Source: Camellia lanceoleosa
Lineage: Eukaryota > Streptophyta > Magnoliopsida > Ericales > Theaceae
DNA length: 64,000 bases
Direction: 5' to 3'
Assembly (NCBI GenBank): GCA_025200525.1
Contig: CM045762.1
Span: 75,575,217-75,639,216, forward strand
Shown: positions 1-11,485 of the stretch, in pieces
How the letters are laid out: each line of letters starts with the position of its first letter
Numbering within the stretch: the stretch's first letter is position 1
Program-made: the position numbers and the translations under genes
The notes under the pieces: generated by a model
The model's input: only the letters and a program-made list of their open reading frames with translations
Database searches by the model: none
What the model was told of the DNA's origin: nothing

Positions 1-429
1 TATAGCCACCTGCCTGTGATTGCAATGAGTTCCTAGAAGGCCAACTGTGACGGTGGAAACTAGAGTTCGAATGGCAAAGCCTAGAACGCAAAAGGTTTGG
101 AATTTCCGAGACTAAAATCTGGTTTAAATACCCAGGGGTGTATCCCCGGCTTGAAATCTGTATGGCAACCCCATAGGTTGAGGTAGCGTGTATGCGCTTC
201 AATTCTGGATACTGAACCAACCTAGTCCGTCACCCCGTTAGAGAATAGGGAAAGTTGTGAATATGATCTGGAGAAAAAGGGGCATCTGTGACTTCTACAT
301 GTAGAGATTACCCCTTGTCAACAAGAAATCATTCTACCATACCTTCTTCCATTCGCGTGAGACGCGTTTGAACTTTAAATTTACCTTCGCTCCTTTCATG
401 TGAATCGTGTTAGAATTGATGTTTACCTA

Positions 430-870
430 ATTAAAACCTTTCCCCTCCTCTCGCCTAACACGCGTTTGGAAAGCAAATTCCTCCTCTCGCCTAACATGCG
501 TTTGGAAAGCAAATTCCTCCTCTCGCCTAACATGCGTTTGAAAAGCAAATCCCTCCTCTCACCTAACACGCGTTTGGAAAGCAAATTCCTCCTCTCGCCT
601 AACACGCGTTTGGAAAGCAAATTCCTCACGCGTTTGAAAAGCAAATTCCTCCTCTCGCCTAACACGCGTTTGGAAAGCAAATTCCTCTTCTCGCGTATGA
701 CAGACGCGTTTGGATCTCAAATACTCCTCTCGCGTGAGACGTCACGCGTTTGGATCTTAAATACTCCTCTCACGTAAGACGCATTTGTATCTCAGATTCA
801 CATACTCCTCTCGCGTAAAACGCGTTTGGATCTCAAGTTCACTTTTTTCTCTCGCGGATGAAGCGTTTGG
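430..870 (+). repeat. 36-bp tandem repeat array upstream of the polypurine tract
   Basis: About six units of roughly 36 bp (core CGCGTTTGGAAAGCAAATT followed by CCTCCTCTCGCCTAACA) run from about 440 to 690, then decay into a variant with GGATCTCAAATACTCCTCTC. The unit is a multiple of three, so both strands stay open and encode a 12-residue repeat. I do not regard that as a gene. Such arrays near the 3' end are characteristic of Ogre/TAT-type elements. Confidence 0.85.
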
Positions 871-1187
871 ATCTCACATTCACTACATCCAACATTTATG
901 CTTTCATTCAGTGTCACATCATTGTCTTGATTGCATTTCATTGTATGATCATAAGTTATATTTTGCATTTCATTGCATGATCATAAGTTATGTTTTACAT
1001 ATCATTCTACATATTGCCCCCGAACTAGGTTAGTTTGATTCCTTGCAAACGGGATACGTAGGCAACCTTCTAGTTCAACCACATGCATTGCATCTTGTTT
1101 GATTGCCCAAGTCTTACGGCCTTGACAAAAGGGTCGTCTTCGGGCTTTGACATTCACTCACGTCATGAAATGACTTCGAGCTCTGTC

Positions 1188-1200
1188 AAAGAGGGGCAAC
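1188..1200 (+). promoter_or_regulatory. Polypurine tract of element 1
   Basis: AAAGAGGGGCAAC lies directly before the TGTAGACACC start of the LTR. The same tract precedes the LTR at 41612. It would prime plus-strand DNA synthesis. Confidence 0.8.
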
Positions 1201-1741
1201 TGTAGACACCCCATTTTGACCGGCCCTAAGACTTAGGCGCTTTCTTTTGATTACCCGATGATGACAATTAGAATGTGTTTCTCGCAGAATTCTCAGTAAA
1301 AGAGATGGAATTTAAACTTTAATCCCAACCTTCACTATTATGGCCAAATTATTTTAAAATATTGAATATTTCATTAATTTAGTATTTTTGTAATTTTTCA
1401 TAATTTTATGTGTTTGTTCATATTTTTGGTGTATTTTATATAAAAAAAAAATAATAAAACAAATTATCTTATGTGTTTAAAATTATTATATTATATGTTT
1501 AGTATTTTATATAAAATTATATTAGTATATTATATGTTTAGTATTTTGGTATAAATTATATATTTTAGATATTTTATATATTATATTATATATATATATA
1601 TTATATTATATATATTATAAAATAAAAATAATAAAAAAATACAATGTCGGCAGTCGACATCAGGCAGCGCACATAATATATATATATATTATATTTATAT
1701 TATTATATTATTATATTATTATTATATTATTATGTTATGCC

Positions 1742-1748
1742 TATATAA
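1742..1748 (+). promoter_or_regulatory. Putative LTR TATA box
   Basis: TATATAA in CTATATAAAGCAGAAGC sits about 540 bp into the LTR, after an AT-rich stretch, and is followed by a purine-rich leader. Position and context fit a U3 promoter; there is no transcript evidence. Confidence 0.45.
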
Positions 1749-2124
1749 AGCAGAAGCTGAAGAAGGGATTGAGGGGAGAATTCTGGGAAAGGAAAGAGAT
1801 TCTGAGGGGAAAAATTCTAAGGAAGAAGGCATTCTAGAGAGAGGGAATTTTGGGAGAGGAAAGACTCAGTAAGTTTGAGAGGGAATTCTTTAGGGAGAGA
1901 GGGAAAATAAAATATTTTCTTTAATATTTTTATTTTCATTTCATCAATACACTATTCAAAAAACAATCACTAAAGCTGTAATTTCAAATTTTGAACTGAG
2001 AATTGAGAACATATTCCACAGACTTGAGAGTAGTCAAAAGAAAGTTTGTGACTCAGAAAATTCATCATTTCCCCATAAGGTGAGTTTTTGCAAATTGTCA
2101 TTTAATTTAAAAATGTGATATAAT

Positions 2125-2625
2125 TTGTTTAAATACTTTATTTACTTCGTTTTATAACTGTTTTCTTTTTATCGCTTTAATGGGATGGCTGCACCACTGC
2201 ACCACCTATATATCTGCTGTAATTTAAATATTGTATATAAATTGTTGTAATTTATTACTTTAAATAAATATCCCGGCGGTGAATAGTAACCTCCGGCGGT
2301 GAATAGTAATCCCGACGGTGAATAGTACCTAATTTGTTTAAATACTTTATTTACCTCATTTTATAACTTTTTTTTATCGCTTTAATGGGATGGCTGCACC
2401 ACTCCACTACCCATATATCTGCTGTAATTTAAATATTGTATATAAATTGTTGTAATTTCTTACTTTAAATAATTTATCACGGCGGTGAATAGTAACCTCC
2501 GGCGGTGAATAGTACCTCCGGCGGTGAATAGTAACCCCGACAATGAATAGTACCTCCGGCGGTGAATAGTAACCCGGCGATGAATAGTACTTCCGGTGGT
2601 GAATAGTAACCCCGGCTATTTAATT
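2125..2625 (+). repeat. GGCGGTGAATAGTA array and its duplicated flank within the LTR
   Basis: About ten copies of an 18-19 bp unit (CCGGCGGTGAATAGTAAC and variants) occur in two clusters, about 2270-2330 and 2478-2610. Each follows a near-identical copy of a roughly 130-bp block containing GGGATGGCTGCACCACT, so the whole is a tandem duplication of about 210 bp carrying a finer repeat. Confidence 0.8.
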
Positions 2626-2814
2626 TTGCTCGCTTTATTATATGCTATTTAGGGGGTTGTTTAATTTATTACAACGATTTATGTTTTAAATATCAAGTTT
2701 GTTTGTACTAACCAATTAATCAATTTCGCATAATCATCTCTGCAACCTCCCTCCATTCTTCACTTATTTCGATTAAAAAGTTATGAAAAATTAAGATTGT
2801 GATTCAAGTATAAG

Positions 2815-3075
2815 AAAGAAACTCTTCCATGCTTAATGGTTTAATCTCTTAGGAGGTTCATTACCAAAGGTATAAAACGTTCTATACTTAATGGTTTAAT
2901 CTCTTTGGAGATTCATTACCAACGGCATAAAACGTTTTATACTTAAGAGATTAATTACCAAAAGTATACAACGTTCTATGCTTACTGATTTAATCTCTTA
3001 GGGGATTTACCACCAAAAGCATAAAGCGTTCTATACTTAACGGTTTAAATTCTTTGGAGGTTCATTACCCCAAAT
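2815..3075 (+). repeat. Four copies of a roughly 60-bp LTR repeat
   Basis: The unit contains GGTTTAATCTCTT, GGAGGTTCATTACCA and an (A)AACGTTCTATACTTA tail. Copies are diverged. Confidence 0.7.
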
Positions 3076-3149
3076 GTATACATGTTCTTATACTAAAGCA
3101 CAATCTTTTATTTTTCATTTCTCTTTATTCATCAGTGTGTTGACTTTTA

Positions 3150-3845
3150 GGGGACTAATTGACCCTTGGAAATCACTAAGAAAAGTGTCATTATCACTTA
3201 TCATCAAGTTTGGATTTCAAGTCATTATCACTCAAGTTTGGGTTTTTCTAAGTCATTATTACTCTTTTGAGTTTGACTAGTCCTTGTTGCACATCTTGAG
3301 TTTGACTTAAAATCCCTAACTTGTAAATAAGTTTGACACTTCCTTTGTAATTTCCCCCGAAGAATTTATCACCTGCTTGTTTACTGTTAAGGGAGTAATT
3401 GACCCTTGGAAATCACCAAGGAAAGTGTCATTATCACTCATTATCAAGTTTGGATTTCAAGTCCTTATCACTCAAGTTTGGGTTTTTCTAAGTCATTATT
3501 ACTCTTTTGAGTTTGACTAGTCCTTGTTGCACATCTTGAGTTTGACTTGAAATGCCTAACTTGTACATAAGTTTGACTCTTCTTTTGTAATTTCCCCCGA
3601 AGAATTTATCACCTGTTTATTTACTGTTAAGGGATTAATTGACCATTGGAAATCGCCAAGGAAAGTATCATTATCACTCATTATCAAGTTTGGATTTCAA
3701 GTTCTTATCACTCAAGTTTGGGTTTTTCTAAGTCATTATTACTTTTTTGAGTTTGACTAGTCCTTGTTGCACATCTTGAGTTTGACTTGAAATCCCTAAC
3801 TTGTACATGAGTTTGACTCTTCCTTTGTGATTTCCTCTGAAGAAA
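3150..3845 (+). repeat. Three copies of a roughly 240-bp LTR repeat
   Basis: Near-identical units start at about 3149, 3391 and 3631 with GGGACTAATTGACCC or variants. Each carries TTTGAGTTTGACTAGTCC and ends near CCCGAAGAATTTATCACC; the third copy is cut short. High similarity suggests recent amplification. Confidence 0.85.
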
Positions 3846-6800
3846 ATATGGTTTATTCGGGTTAAGTCGACACTGATTTTCCTTTATTGCATTTCAGACT
3901 TAGTGGATGTAAATATCATTTTTGCACAAACAGGAGAAAATATAAAGAAATGGACAGGTAATAAAAAAGGCTAATAAAATTGGTTAAAATTGGATTACAA
4001 CCGACATAAAGAACCAATATGATTAACTGAATTCGGTCGGACGTGATACCGAATTTATTGTGTCAAGGCTTGCCTTACATCAATTATTGTAATAAATTAG
4101 ACAGCCCCCTTCATTTATTATTCATTCGGTTTTGTAATAATTATTTATTCAAACACTTAGACATTCGAACCCTCCTGCGTGAGGGCGCATTTGGACATTC
4201 GGACCCTCCTTCGTGAGGACAAATTTGTAATAATGTGTATGTCTTCCAACCCCACGTCTTTCTCCCTTTTATTTACCAGCTTATGATGGTTAGATTAGGG
4301 ACATCATGTTTAAATTAGCATTTTCCATGATTTGCATCCATTCGTTTACATGCATAAAAGTTCGGTTCATCATATTATTCAAATGTCAAATTCAAACTCT
4401 TTACTTGAATACATGCTCTATCATATGCCTTGAATTGACTCATATGCCATGCTAGTAGCCGAGCTTATTACTTACAGGTTGTATGTGTTGCATTAGCCAT
4501 ATCGCATTAAATAGGATCATGCATTTTTTTTCTAATTGTTTACTTTATTTTGACTCGCCTTCGCTTCGGACATAAGGTAAGTTTTATGCTTTAGCATATT
4601 GCATAAGTGTGATTGCTGTCATATCAAACATACTACCATGAGGCTAAATGCTTATTTGATATACCTGTTTGAATGCTTGTGGATGAAGGCTAATCACCTG
4701 AATTGGGATAGTTTGATTCATGTATATATGAGATCACCATTTTCAGTGATACATATTCAAAACATTTCTTTCAAAACAAACATGGAATCAAACGTTTCAA
4801 CTTTTCGTGAAATTAGTCTATACTTGTATGTTACATATAGAACAAGAGCATATATTGTGCATAAAAACCACATCATGATTAGTAAAGGCCGATCTTTGAT
4901 CGGGTGAGTAGGGTGTTCAATTATTGACCTTCCCCTCTCATACCTAAGTTCCCGAACCAAGACACTTTGGTAACGACGGACTAATGGCCTTTGGCACGAG
5001 TCACGGGTTTCCTAAATTTTCCATAAATATTTAGGTGGTGACTCTGAAATCTGGCAAAGCAGTCCATTTTTGGCATTTGATTCAAACATCGATTTTCCAA
5101 AAAACAAATGCCGGATTTGGACTCTTTTTGTGTTTCCACTGTTTCACATTGCACTTGTGAAATCAGATTCAGAACCAACACACAAGTGGAGTCCGAACTG
5201 TACGGGCTATTTCATTCTTCCGAAAGGGAGCGCGAAAAGCCGAGCTACATCGGTGCATACAAAACAGATGAATGAATGCAAACATGCTATCATACTATAT
5301 GCTAATTGAAACATGCCCTAAACTAACCATCGTAAGCTGGTAAATAAAAGGGAGAAAGACGTGGGGTTGGAAGACATACATCACACGTACGCACGCTTAT
5401 TACAGTTGTGTCCTCTCTCGGAGGGTCCGAATAAATAATACAGTCCGAATAAGTACAAAATCTTAATTAATTGACACATTAACTAGGAAAGCAGTAAATT
5501 AGCATGTAAGCCCATGGACCGCCTCAGCTCTGTTTCGGATGATGAATGATGCATGCTTGAGTTGCCTTGTGCGGAAATCCATAGCGATGTCCCAGTTTGC
5601 CTCTGTTTGCAATTAATCTTGGAATGCTATGCAAGGCTTTAGAAGGCTGTTGATTCTTGATTTGCTGTAACAGAGAGCAAGAAAGGGACATGGCAAAGTA
5701 TTTTCACATATGTATGCACACATCGATCCTCGTGCCACCAATCACGCATCTCGATGCATGATGGCCGAGGAGTTGAATTGCATGTCTCAATATGAAATGA
5801 ATGCACATGAAAACACAACAAGTCCTAAACTCCATCATGGGTAATCCCGAGTGTCGGCGACCGGGAATTGAGACACGTTCCGTCACTCGAAGTACGAAAC
5901 GTCCCTCTTTTCCCGTGCTTAGGCTAACTCCTATCCCAAACACAATGCAATATGCATGACATGCATGAATGCAATCCTAACATGCAACCTAGCATACGCA
6001 ATGCTATGAGATGGCATACACAATGCACGATGTAGCAAGATATACATAATGCTCTAACATACAACATAGCATACGCAATGCTATGAATTGAAATGGCATA
6101 CACAATGCATAATGGACTTACGCCAACATGAGTGGACCTCAGCCACACTCACATTAGTGGCCATAAGATGAAAATGAGATAACCGAAATGCACGCACACA
6201 TACACGTAAACCGAGCACCGATCCTAAGACACAACATGCAACTCTAACAAGGCATGGCAAAGAATGAGAGATGGTATATGAACATGTAAATTCCAGCACT
6301 GAAACATGATGCTAAATGGTCCCAAAACATGGAAATATGGCACCCGATGCATGAAGTAAACCCCGAAACTCAAAACTAGGCACATGTATTGACTTATAGC
6401 TATGCAAATCAAGCATTATTTGAATATGAAGCACAAAGACAGAGCTAAGGCAGTCCCAAAACATGCACATTTCTAGTTTAAAGCATGGCCAAAAAGTGCT
6501 AACATGATGGGCTAAAACAACATGCAACAATGGCTAGTAAACATGGTTTATATGGCATGTATATGAACCACAAGAGAACTCATCAAACCAGCCAAAATTA
6601 GTGAATAAAACATGTCAAAATATGCCCAAATAACCACTGAAATGTAGCCAATGCATACAAAAATGATGAGCTCCTTTGGAGGGCCATACAAGGGGTTATT
6701 AAGCACATACAAGGTAGAGATGTAACATGGAAAAACCACCTCTGGAAATGGATTATGACAGCCCTAAACCTCACCAAATTGGCCCTGAAATCAGTCTCGG

Positions 6801-7700
6801 AAATATGCAAAGAAAGGCCTCTTTGGAAGGCCTTGAATGGGGTTTCTCTACACATGCAACATAGACATAAAAAATGGCCAAAAGGGCCTCAGACAGAGCC
6901 AAGGCAAACCTTAAAACTCACATAATAGGGCCTGGAAAGTGACTTCAAAGCATGCAAGATGGAGCCTCTTTTGAAGGCTAATAAGGCCAACAAACAAATC
7001 AAGGAGAGAGAGGGTCACCCCCCCTCTAATTTGGGCTCTCAAAATAGCATCTAAGCCACTGAAAATCCACTGGATTTTAGTGGCTAAGAGGCCAAACCAA
7101 GCATGCAACAAAAGCTTAGATGCAAGGCTCAAAACAAAAGGCAATCAAGCATACAAGGAAGCATATGACCGCAAACAGAAAAATGCCCTTAAACAAACAT
7201 CAAGAGGGGCTCAAAATAAGACTTTTTTTAGTTTATAAAAAATCTCAAAAATGTTCACAAGTAAGGCTAAAATGGGATGCAAAAATAGCCCTAAAAGAGA
7301 GATTGAACAAACAAGAAAGTAGATGACTTCAAACAGCAAGGTGTCCTTAATCAAAGTTGAAGAGGGTCTCAAAATAAGACACTTTACAGTTTGGGTTGGA
7401 GCCCAGAAATGCTTTCAAATAGGGCTAAGAAATGAAGCAAAAGAATGCAAGAAAAGGGGAAATGGAAGCTTACCCTTGTAGCACAGCAATGCAGTAGCTT
7501 TTGGTCCAAGATTGTGAGCTTTCAACCTCTGAAAATGGCCTCCAAGGTGCTAGAATGGATGATGAAGGTGGTAGGCTATGGGTTGTAGTGTAAAATGGCC
7601 AAGAATAAGGGTGTTTGGAGGCTAGAAGTATAGAGATAGAGGGTTATATGTATATCTCCAGCCAAAAACTTCTAACCCTTGCAAATGGTGGTGAAGGGTT

Positions 7701-7710
7701 GATTATATAG
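7701..7710 (-). promoter_or_regulatory. Putative TATA box of the inverted LTR
   Basis: The minus strand reads CTATATAATC, followed downstream by a purine- and pyrimidine-rich leader like that after the TATA boxes at 30816 and 42717. Confidence 0.4.
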
Positions 7711-7981
7711 GGGGGAGAAGGCTATGGCTTCTTGGAGAAGCCAAAAGGGGGGCTCAAAGCTTCTAAAGGAAGCTTGACCAAAGGGGTCAAGCTTCTTGGG
7801 GAAGCTAGACCAAAAGCGTCAAGCTTCCTCAAGAAGCTTGACCAAAGGGGCCAATTCCACCTTGAAACCAAGCAAAGGGGTGAAAACCACCTTAAAAGGA
7901 CCAAAACAAGGACAAACCCCTCCGACAGTGGGTCAAGTGGAAAATAGCTGGCACAGTTAGAATATACTCACGGAGACAAAA

Positions 7982-8066
7982 ATGGCCGACCAGTTCAAAA
8001 GGGCCAAGGTGGTCGGCCGACCAGGCAATGTGGTAGGCCGACCAGTTTAAGTGGTTGGCCGACCAG
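7982..8066. repeat. GGCCGACCA repeat cluster in the inverted LTR
   Basis: Four copies of GGCCGACCA (one in GGTCGGCCGACCA, a palindromic core) are spaced by about 20-25 bp. The other LTR family carries similar GCCGACCGGC motifs near 30480 and 32735. Confidence 0.7.
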
Positions 8067-9015
8067 GGGTCAAAAGGTTCAAGCCCTAAAGCTAGTCATA
8101 CATGTATCCCTTGAAGTCAGCTTTCCAATGCCACAAACCTTGCATTAAAATTCTTCCTGTGGAAAAAGTTATGCCAGTTTTGGTGAAGCCACGCAGATTT
8201 GGTCCAACCGGATTGATCCCCTACATCAACCAACCATTTCTCCCCCGCTCGGACTTGTCCTTAGAAGATTCTTGAGTATAAAATGAAGCCCCGGAAGTAA
8301 GCTTTCCAACGGTGGTGGCCTCATATCTTAATTTCTTCTGTGCAAAGAGTTATGCCTATTTCGGTGAAGCCGCGCAAATGTTTTCCTCATTCACGGATTC
8401 ATGTTGAACCACTTTTGACCAAAAAAAGCTATTTTTTTTAGAAACATTGCTGGTCTCCCACCCTCCTACAAGCTTTCTAACAATGAAAATAAGGTCCCTG
8501 CCAAAAATGGACCAAGACGGATGCAAAACGAGGGTTAGGGGGCCAAAACACACAGTTTGGGGCCCCGAAAACAGGCTGTTAGGCACCGGAAGTGGCGTTC
8601 GACCACGAAGGTGGTCTCCTGGGCCACAGTGTCTCTCAAAAGAGAGGATACAAGGTGTGTGCCAAAAACCAAAGCAAATGGAGGTAGTTAAGCGGTCCCG
8701 AACCGAGGCGCACGGCCGACGGCTCCGAAAACCGAGAATTGGGCTCCAAACGGGAAAAATGGCCTACGACCATGAAACGTAGCCTACAGCCACTGAGAGA
8801 TGGTCTACGAGACCTCTCCCTCCCTTCGGGAAGTGAAAATAGAGAAAACAGGGCCTGGTTCGCAAACCGAAGCAAAGCACAAGAATCCGGAAGTCCGGAG
8901 GCAAGGCTCGCAGCCGAAACTCCGCAAACTCAGAACGAGCACAATATGCAACATCACCAAGTGCTCAATCGGTGACGTCTGAGTCTTAAGGTTGGTCAAA
9001 AATGGGGCGTCTACA

Positions 9016-10400
9016 CCAACACGTGCGACGGATCCAGCTCATACTTCTGAAGCATACTAATGTGAAACACGTCATGCAGTCCGAAAAGTTGTGGTGGCAA
9101 TGCCAAACGATAGGCGACCTCCTAAATTCGCTCAAGGATCTCAAAAGGACCTATAAACCGAGAGGACAACTTCTCACTCTTCCCAAATCTCATAAGACCT
9201 CGCCTAGGTGATATCTTCAAAAAGATGTGATCACCTACCTCGAAAGACAAAGGTCTCCTCATAACTCCTTTGGCGACTCTGGGCTATAACCAACCTCTTA
9301 CGGATAAGTGCAACTTTCTCCGCCGTTTCCCGAACCAACTCTGGACCTAACAAAGGTGCATCACCCACCTCGGCCCAACACACTGGAGATCTACACGGTC
9401 AGCCATACAAGGCCTCAAATGGTGCATACTCGATTAGAAACCGTTATTTTAGGCAAACTCCACTAAGGATAAGTGTCTCTTCCACGACCCTTTAAAATCA
9501 AGGACACAACCTCTCAACATATCCTTAAGGATGATACACAGTACTAAAAGTCAATTTAGTACCCAAGGCACTCTGCAAGCTCTGCCATAACCGAGCTGTA
9601 AAACGTGGATCTCTATCCAAAACAATCGTCATAGCGACTCCGTGCAGCCTCACTATGTCTCTAATATACAAATCGGCAAGATAGTCTACAGAATCACTCA
9701 CGCGTATAGGAATAAAATACGCCGACTTGGTCAACCGGTCAACTACCACCCAAATGGCATCACTATCCCGTTGAGTCCTCGGAAGGCCTACAACAAAATC
9801 CATTGTGACATGCTTCCATTTCTACTCAGCTATAGGCAAGGGTTGTAACAAACCCGCATGTCTCTGATGCTCGGCCTTCACTTGCTGACAGGTAAGGCAC
9901 TTCGACACAAACACGGCCACATCTTTCTTCATACCCCTCCACCAAAGTTGGCGACTAAGGTCATGATATATCTTTGCACCTCCCGGATGCACCGCAAGAT
10001 GTGAATGGTGAAACTTTCGGAGTACATCCTCTCGGTAAGACTCCGGCACAAACAAACGGCCATGGTATCTCACACTCAGATCAGAATACACAGTCAAACC
10101 CTTTTCTACCTTTCCACTGGAGATCTTCTCTCGAAGGGATTCTACCTCAAGGTTACCCTTCTATGCTTCTAACACTTGGTTCACAAGTATAGGTTGTGCA
10201 ACCACTGAAAACAAGGCTGTAGACTCAACAGACTCGCCCAAATGCAAGTCAAACTCCCCAAGAGCACCCAACATCTCCCATTCTCGGATGGCAATACAAG
10301 CCACGCTGCTGATTGATTTCCTACTCAAGGCATTAGCCACTACATTGGCCTTCCCTGGATGGTAATATAACTCAAAGTCATAATCTTCTATGAATTCCAT
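9016..10400 (-). pseudogene. gypsy integrase, truncated before the chromodomain
   Basis: The N-terminal zinc-binding segment is visible (HHSHLAVHPGG, then CLTCQQVK, about 9880-10020). The catalytic core follows, with MDFVVGLP and the second aspartate in VLDRDPRF (9525-9803), then YHP. Minus-strand translation of about 9020-9265 gives the conserved segment RFIGPFEILERI, VAYRLALPPQL, HDVFHISMLQKY, ending at ELDPSHVL, where element 3 begins. That tail normally leads into the chromodomain. A stop follows FEILERI. The stretch 10161-10400 joins RNase H to integrase and includes ALSRKS. Confidence 0.85.
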
Positions 10401-10430
10401 CCACCTTCTCTACCCCAAATTTAAGTCCTT

Positions 10431-11402
10431 CTATGTAAACAGATACTTTAGACTCTTATGATCAAAAAACACCTCAAATCTCTCACTATACAGATAGTGC
10501 CTCCAAATCTTCAAAGTAAAAATCACAGTTGCTAACTGTAAGTCGTGAGTAGGATAATTCCTCTCGTAGGTTTTCAACTGCCGTGAGCCATAGGCTAATA
10601 CCTTCCCTTTTTGCATCAATACACAACCCAAACCTTCCCGTAAAGCATCACAATACACCGAATAGCCCAAACCGCTCTCTGGAATAATCAAGACTGGAGT
10701 GGTGGTAAGTCTAACCTAAAGTTCTTGGAATGACTTTTCACAAGTCTCACTCCACACAAATTTGACCCATTTCCTTGTCAATCTAGTCAAAGGTGATGTT
10801 AATCTAGAGAAATCCTTCACAAACCGACGGTAATACCCAGCCAAACCCAAGAAACTACGGATCTTGAAAGCATTCTTAGGCTGTGCCCAATCCTGTACTG
10901 CCTCTATCTTGGATGAATCTACAGTCGCTCTTTCCCCGGATACCACATGGCCTAAAAAATTTACTTCTTTTAGCCAAAACTCACACTTCCCAAACTTAGC
11001 ATACAGCTTATGGGCTCTAAGCAACTCAGGCACCACTCGCAAGTGTTCCTCGTGATCCTCCTCAGAAGGTGAGTAAATCAAAATGCCATCCACGAAGATG
11101 ACTACAAAGCAATCTAAGAACTCTCGGAAGATTTGGTTCATCAAGTCCATAAACACAGCTGGGGCATTGATTAGCCCAAAAGGCATAACAAGAAACTCAT
11201 AGTAGCCATACCGCGTACGGAATGCCGTCTTCGGGATATCCTCCTCTCTGATCCTGAACTGATGATAGCCTGATCTTAGGTCTATCTCGGAAAAATAACA
11301 TGACCCTTTCAACTGATCAAACAGGTCATCTATACGTGGCATTGAATACATGTTCTTAACCGTAACCTGATTCAATTTTCGATAGACAATACAAAGTCTC
11401 AA
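10431..11402 (-). pseudogene. gypsy reverse transcriptase and RNase H
   Basis: Reverse transcriptase occupies 10716-11402. Landmarks are [66 protein letters not shown], and the active-site box, which reads FVDGILIY instead of the usual FxDDxLxY. This loses one catalytic aspartate. The start reads CIVYRKL where CIDYRKL is usual. RNase H (10431-10691) has [33 protein letters not shown] and [13 protein letters not shown] stop separates the two blocks. Confidence 0.9.
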
Positions 11403-11485
11403 GGCCCCATCTTTTTTTTAGCAAAGAGGGCCGATACTCCCCAAGGCGAAGTACTAGGGCGAATAAAACCCTTATCTAGTAATTC

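Larger units (their letters stand above)
1..5249 (+). mobile_element. 3' part of a large Ogre/TAT-like LTR element (element 1)
   Basis: This is the right-hand end of an LTR retrotransposon that starts before the window. Bases 1-1200 are its non-coding 3' internal region, ending in a polypurine tract; 1201-5249 is its 3' LTR. The last 250 bases before the LTR closely resemble the region before the 3' LTR at 41612 (shared phrases include GGGATACGTAGGCA and GGGCTTTGACATTCACTC), so both belong to one superfamily. No coding sequence is visible in this part. The LTR starts TGTAGACACC; I place its end at GAGCTACA (5249), where similarity to the other LTR ends stops and inverted LTR sequence begins. 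Lineage is inferred from the TGTAGACACC start and the large repeat-rich LTR. Confidence 0.75.
1201..5249 (+). repeat. 3' LTR of element 1, about 4.05 kb
   Basis: It begins TGTAGACACC after the polypurine tract. Its right part (about 3850-5249) is recognisably related to the last 1.1 kb of the LTRs ending at 34125 and 46033: both carry the block around TTTCCTAAATTT, ATATTTAGGTGG and CGACTCTG, and GGAGTCCGAACTGTA. Its left and middle parts are unlike those LTRs and consist largely of tandem repeats and AT-rich DNA. The 3' edge at 5249 is inferred, because no partner LTR is in the window. Confidence 0.7.
5250..9015 (-). repeat. Truncated inverted LTR of a related large element (element 3)
   Basis: Read on the minus strand this begins at 9015 with TGTAGACGCCCCATTTTTG, close to the starts at 29701 and 41612. 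It runs through LTR-like sequence to 5250, where the match corresponds to about position 33255 of the 5' LTR at 29701-34125, so roughly the last 0.87 kb is missing. Matching blocks on the plus strand include GGTAAATAAAAGGGAGAAAG and the region around 5300. To the right, 9016 is inside gypsy integrase-downstream coding sequence, so this is the 5' LTR of a minus-strand insertion. No target duplication can be tested. Confidence 0.75.

Noticed and set aside
430..700. CRISPR-like regular repeats
   Set aside because: Units are contiguous and have no unique spacers; plant nuclear sequence.
400..777. Open frame of 125 residues made of 12-residue repeats (and its minus-strand counterpart)
   Set aside because: Explained by the 36-bp tandem repeat whose length is a multiple of three; lies in the non-coding 3' region of an LTR element.
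6000..7150. Many short minus-strand frames at 5704-7144
   Set aside because: Correspond to the TTTTGCATG-rich central part of an LTR; no stable frame or domain.
8447..8975. Open frames of 78-111 residues in the inverted LTR
   Set aside because: Inside LTR sequence, overlapping on both strands, with no recognisable domain.
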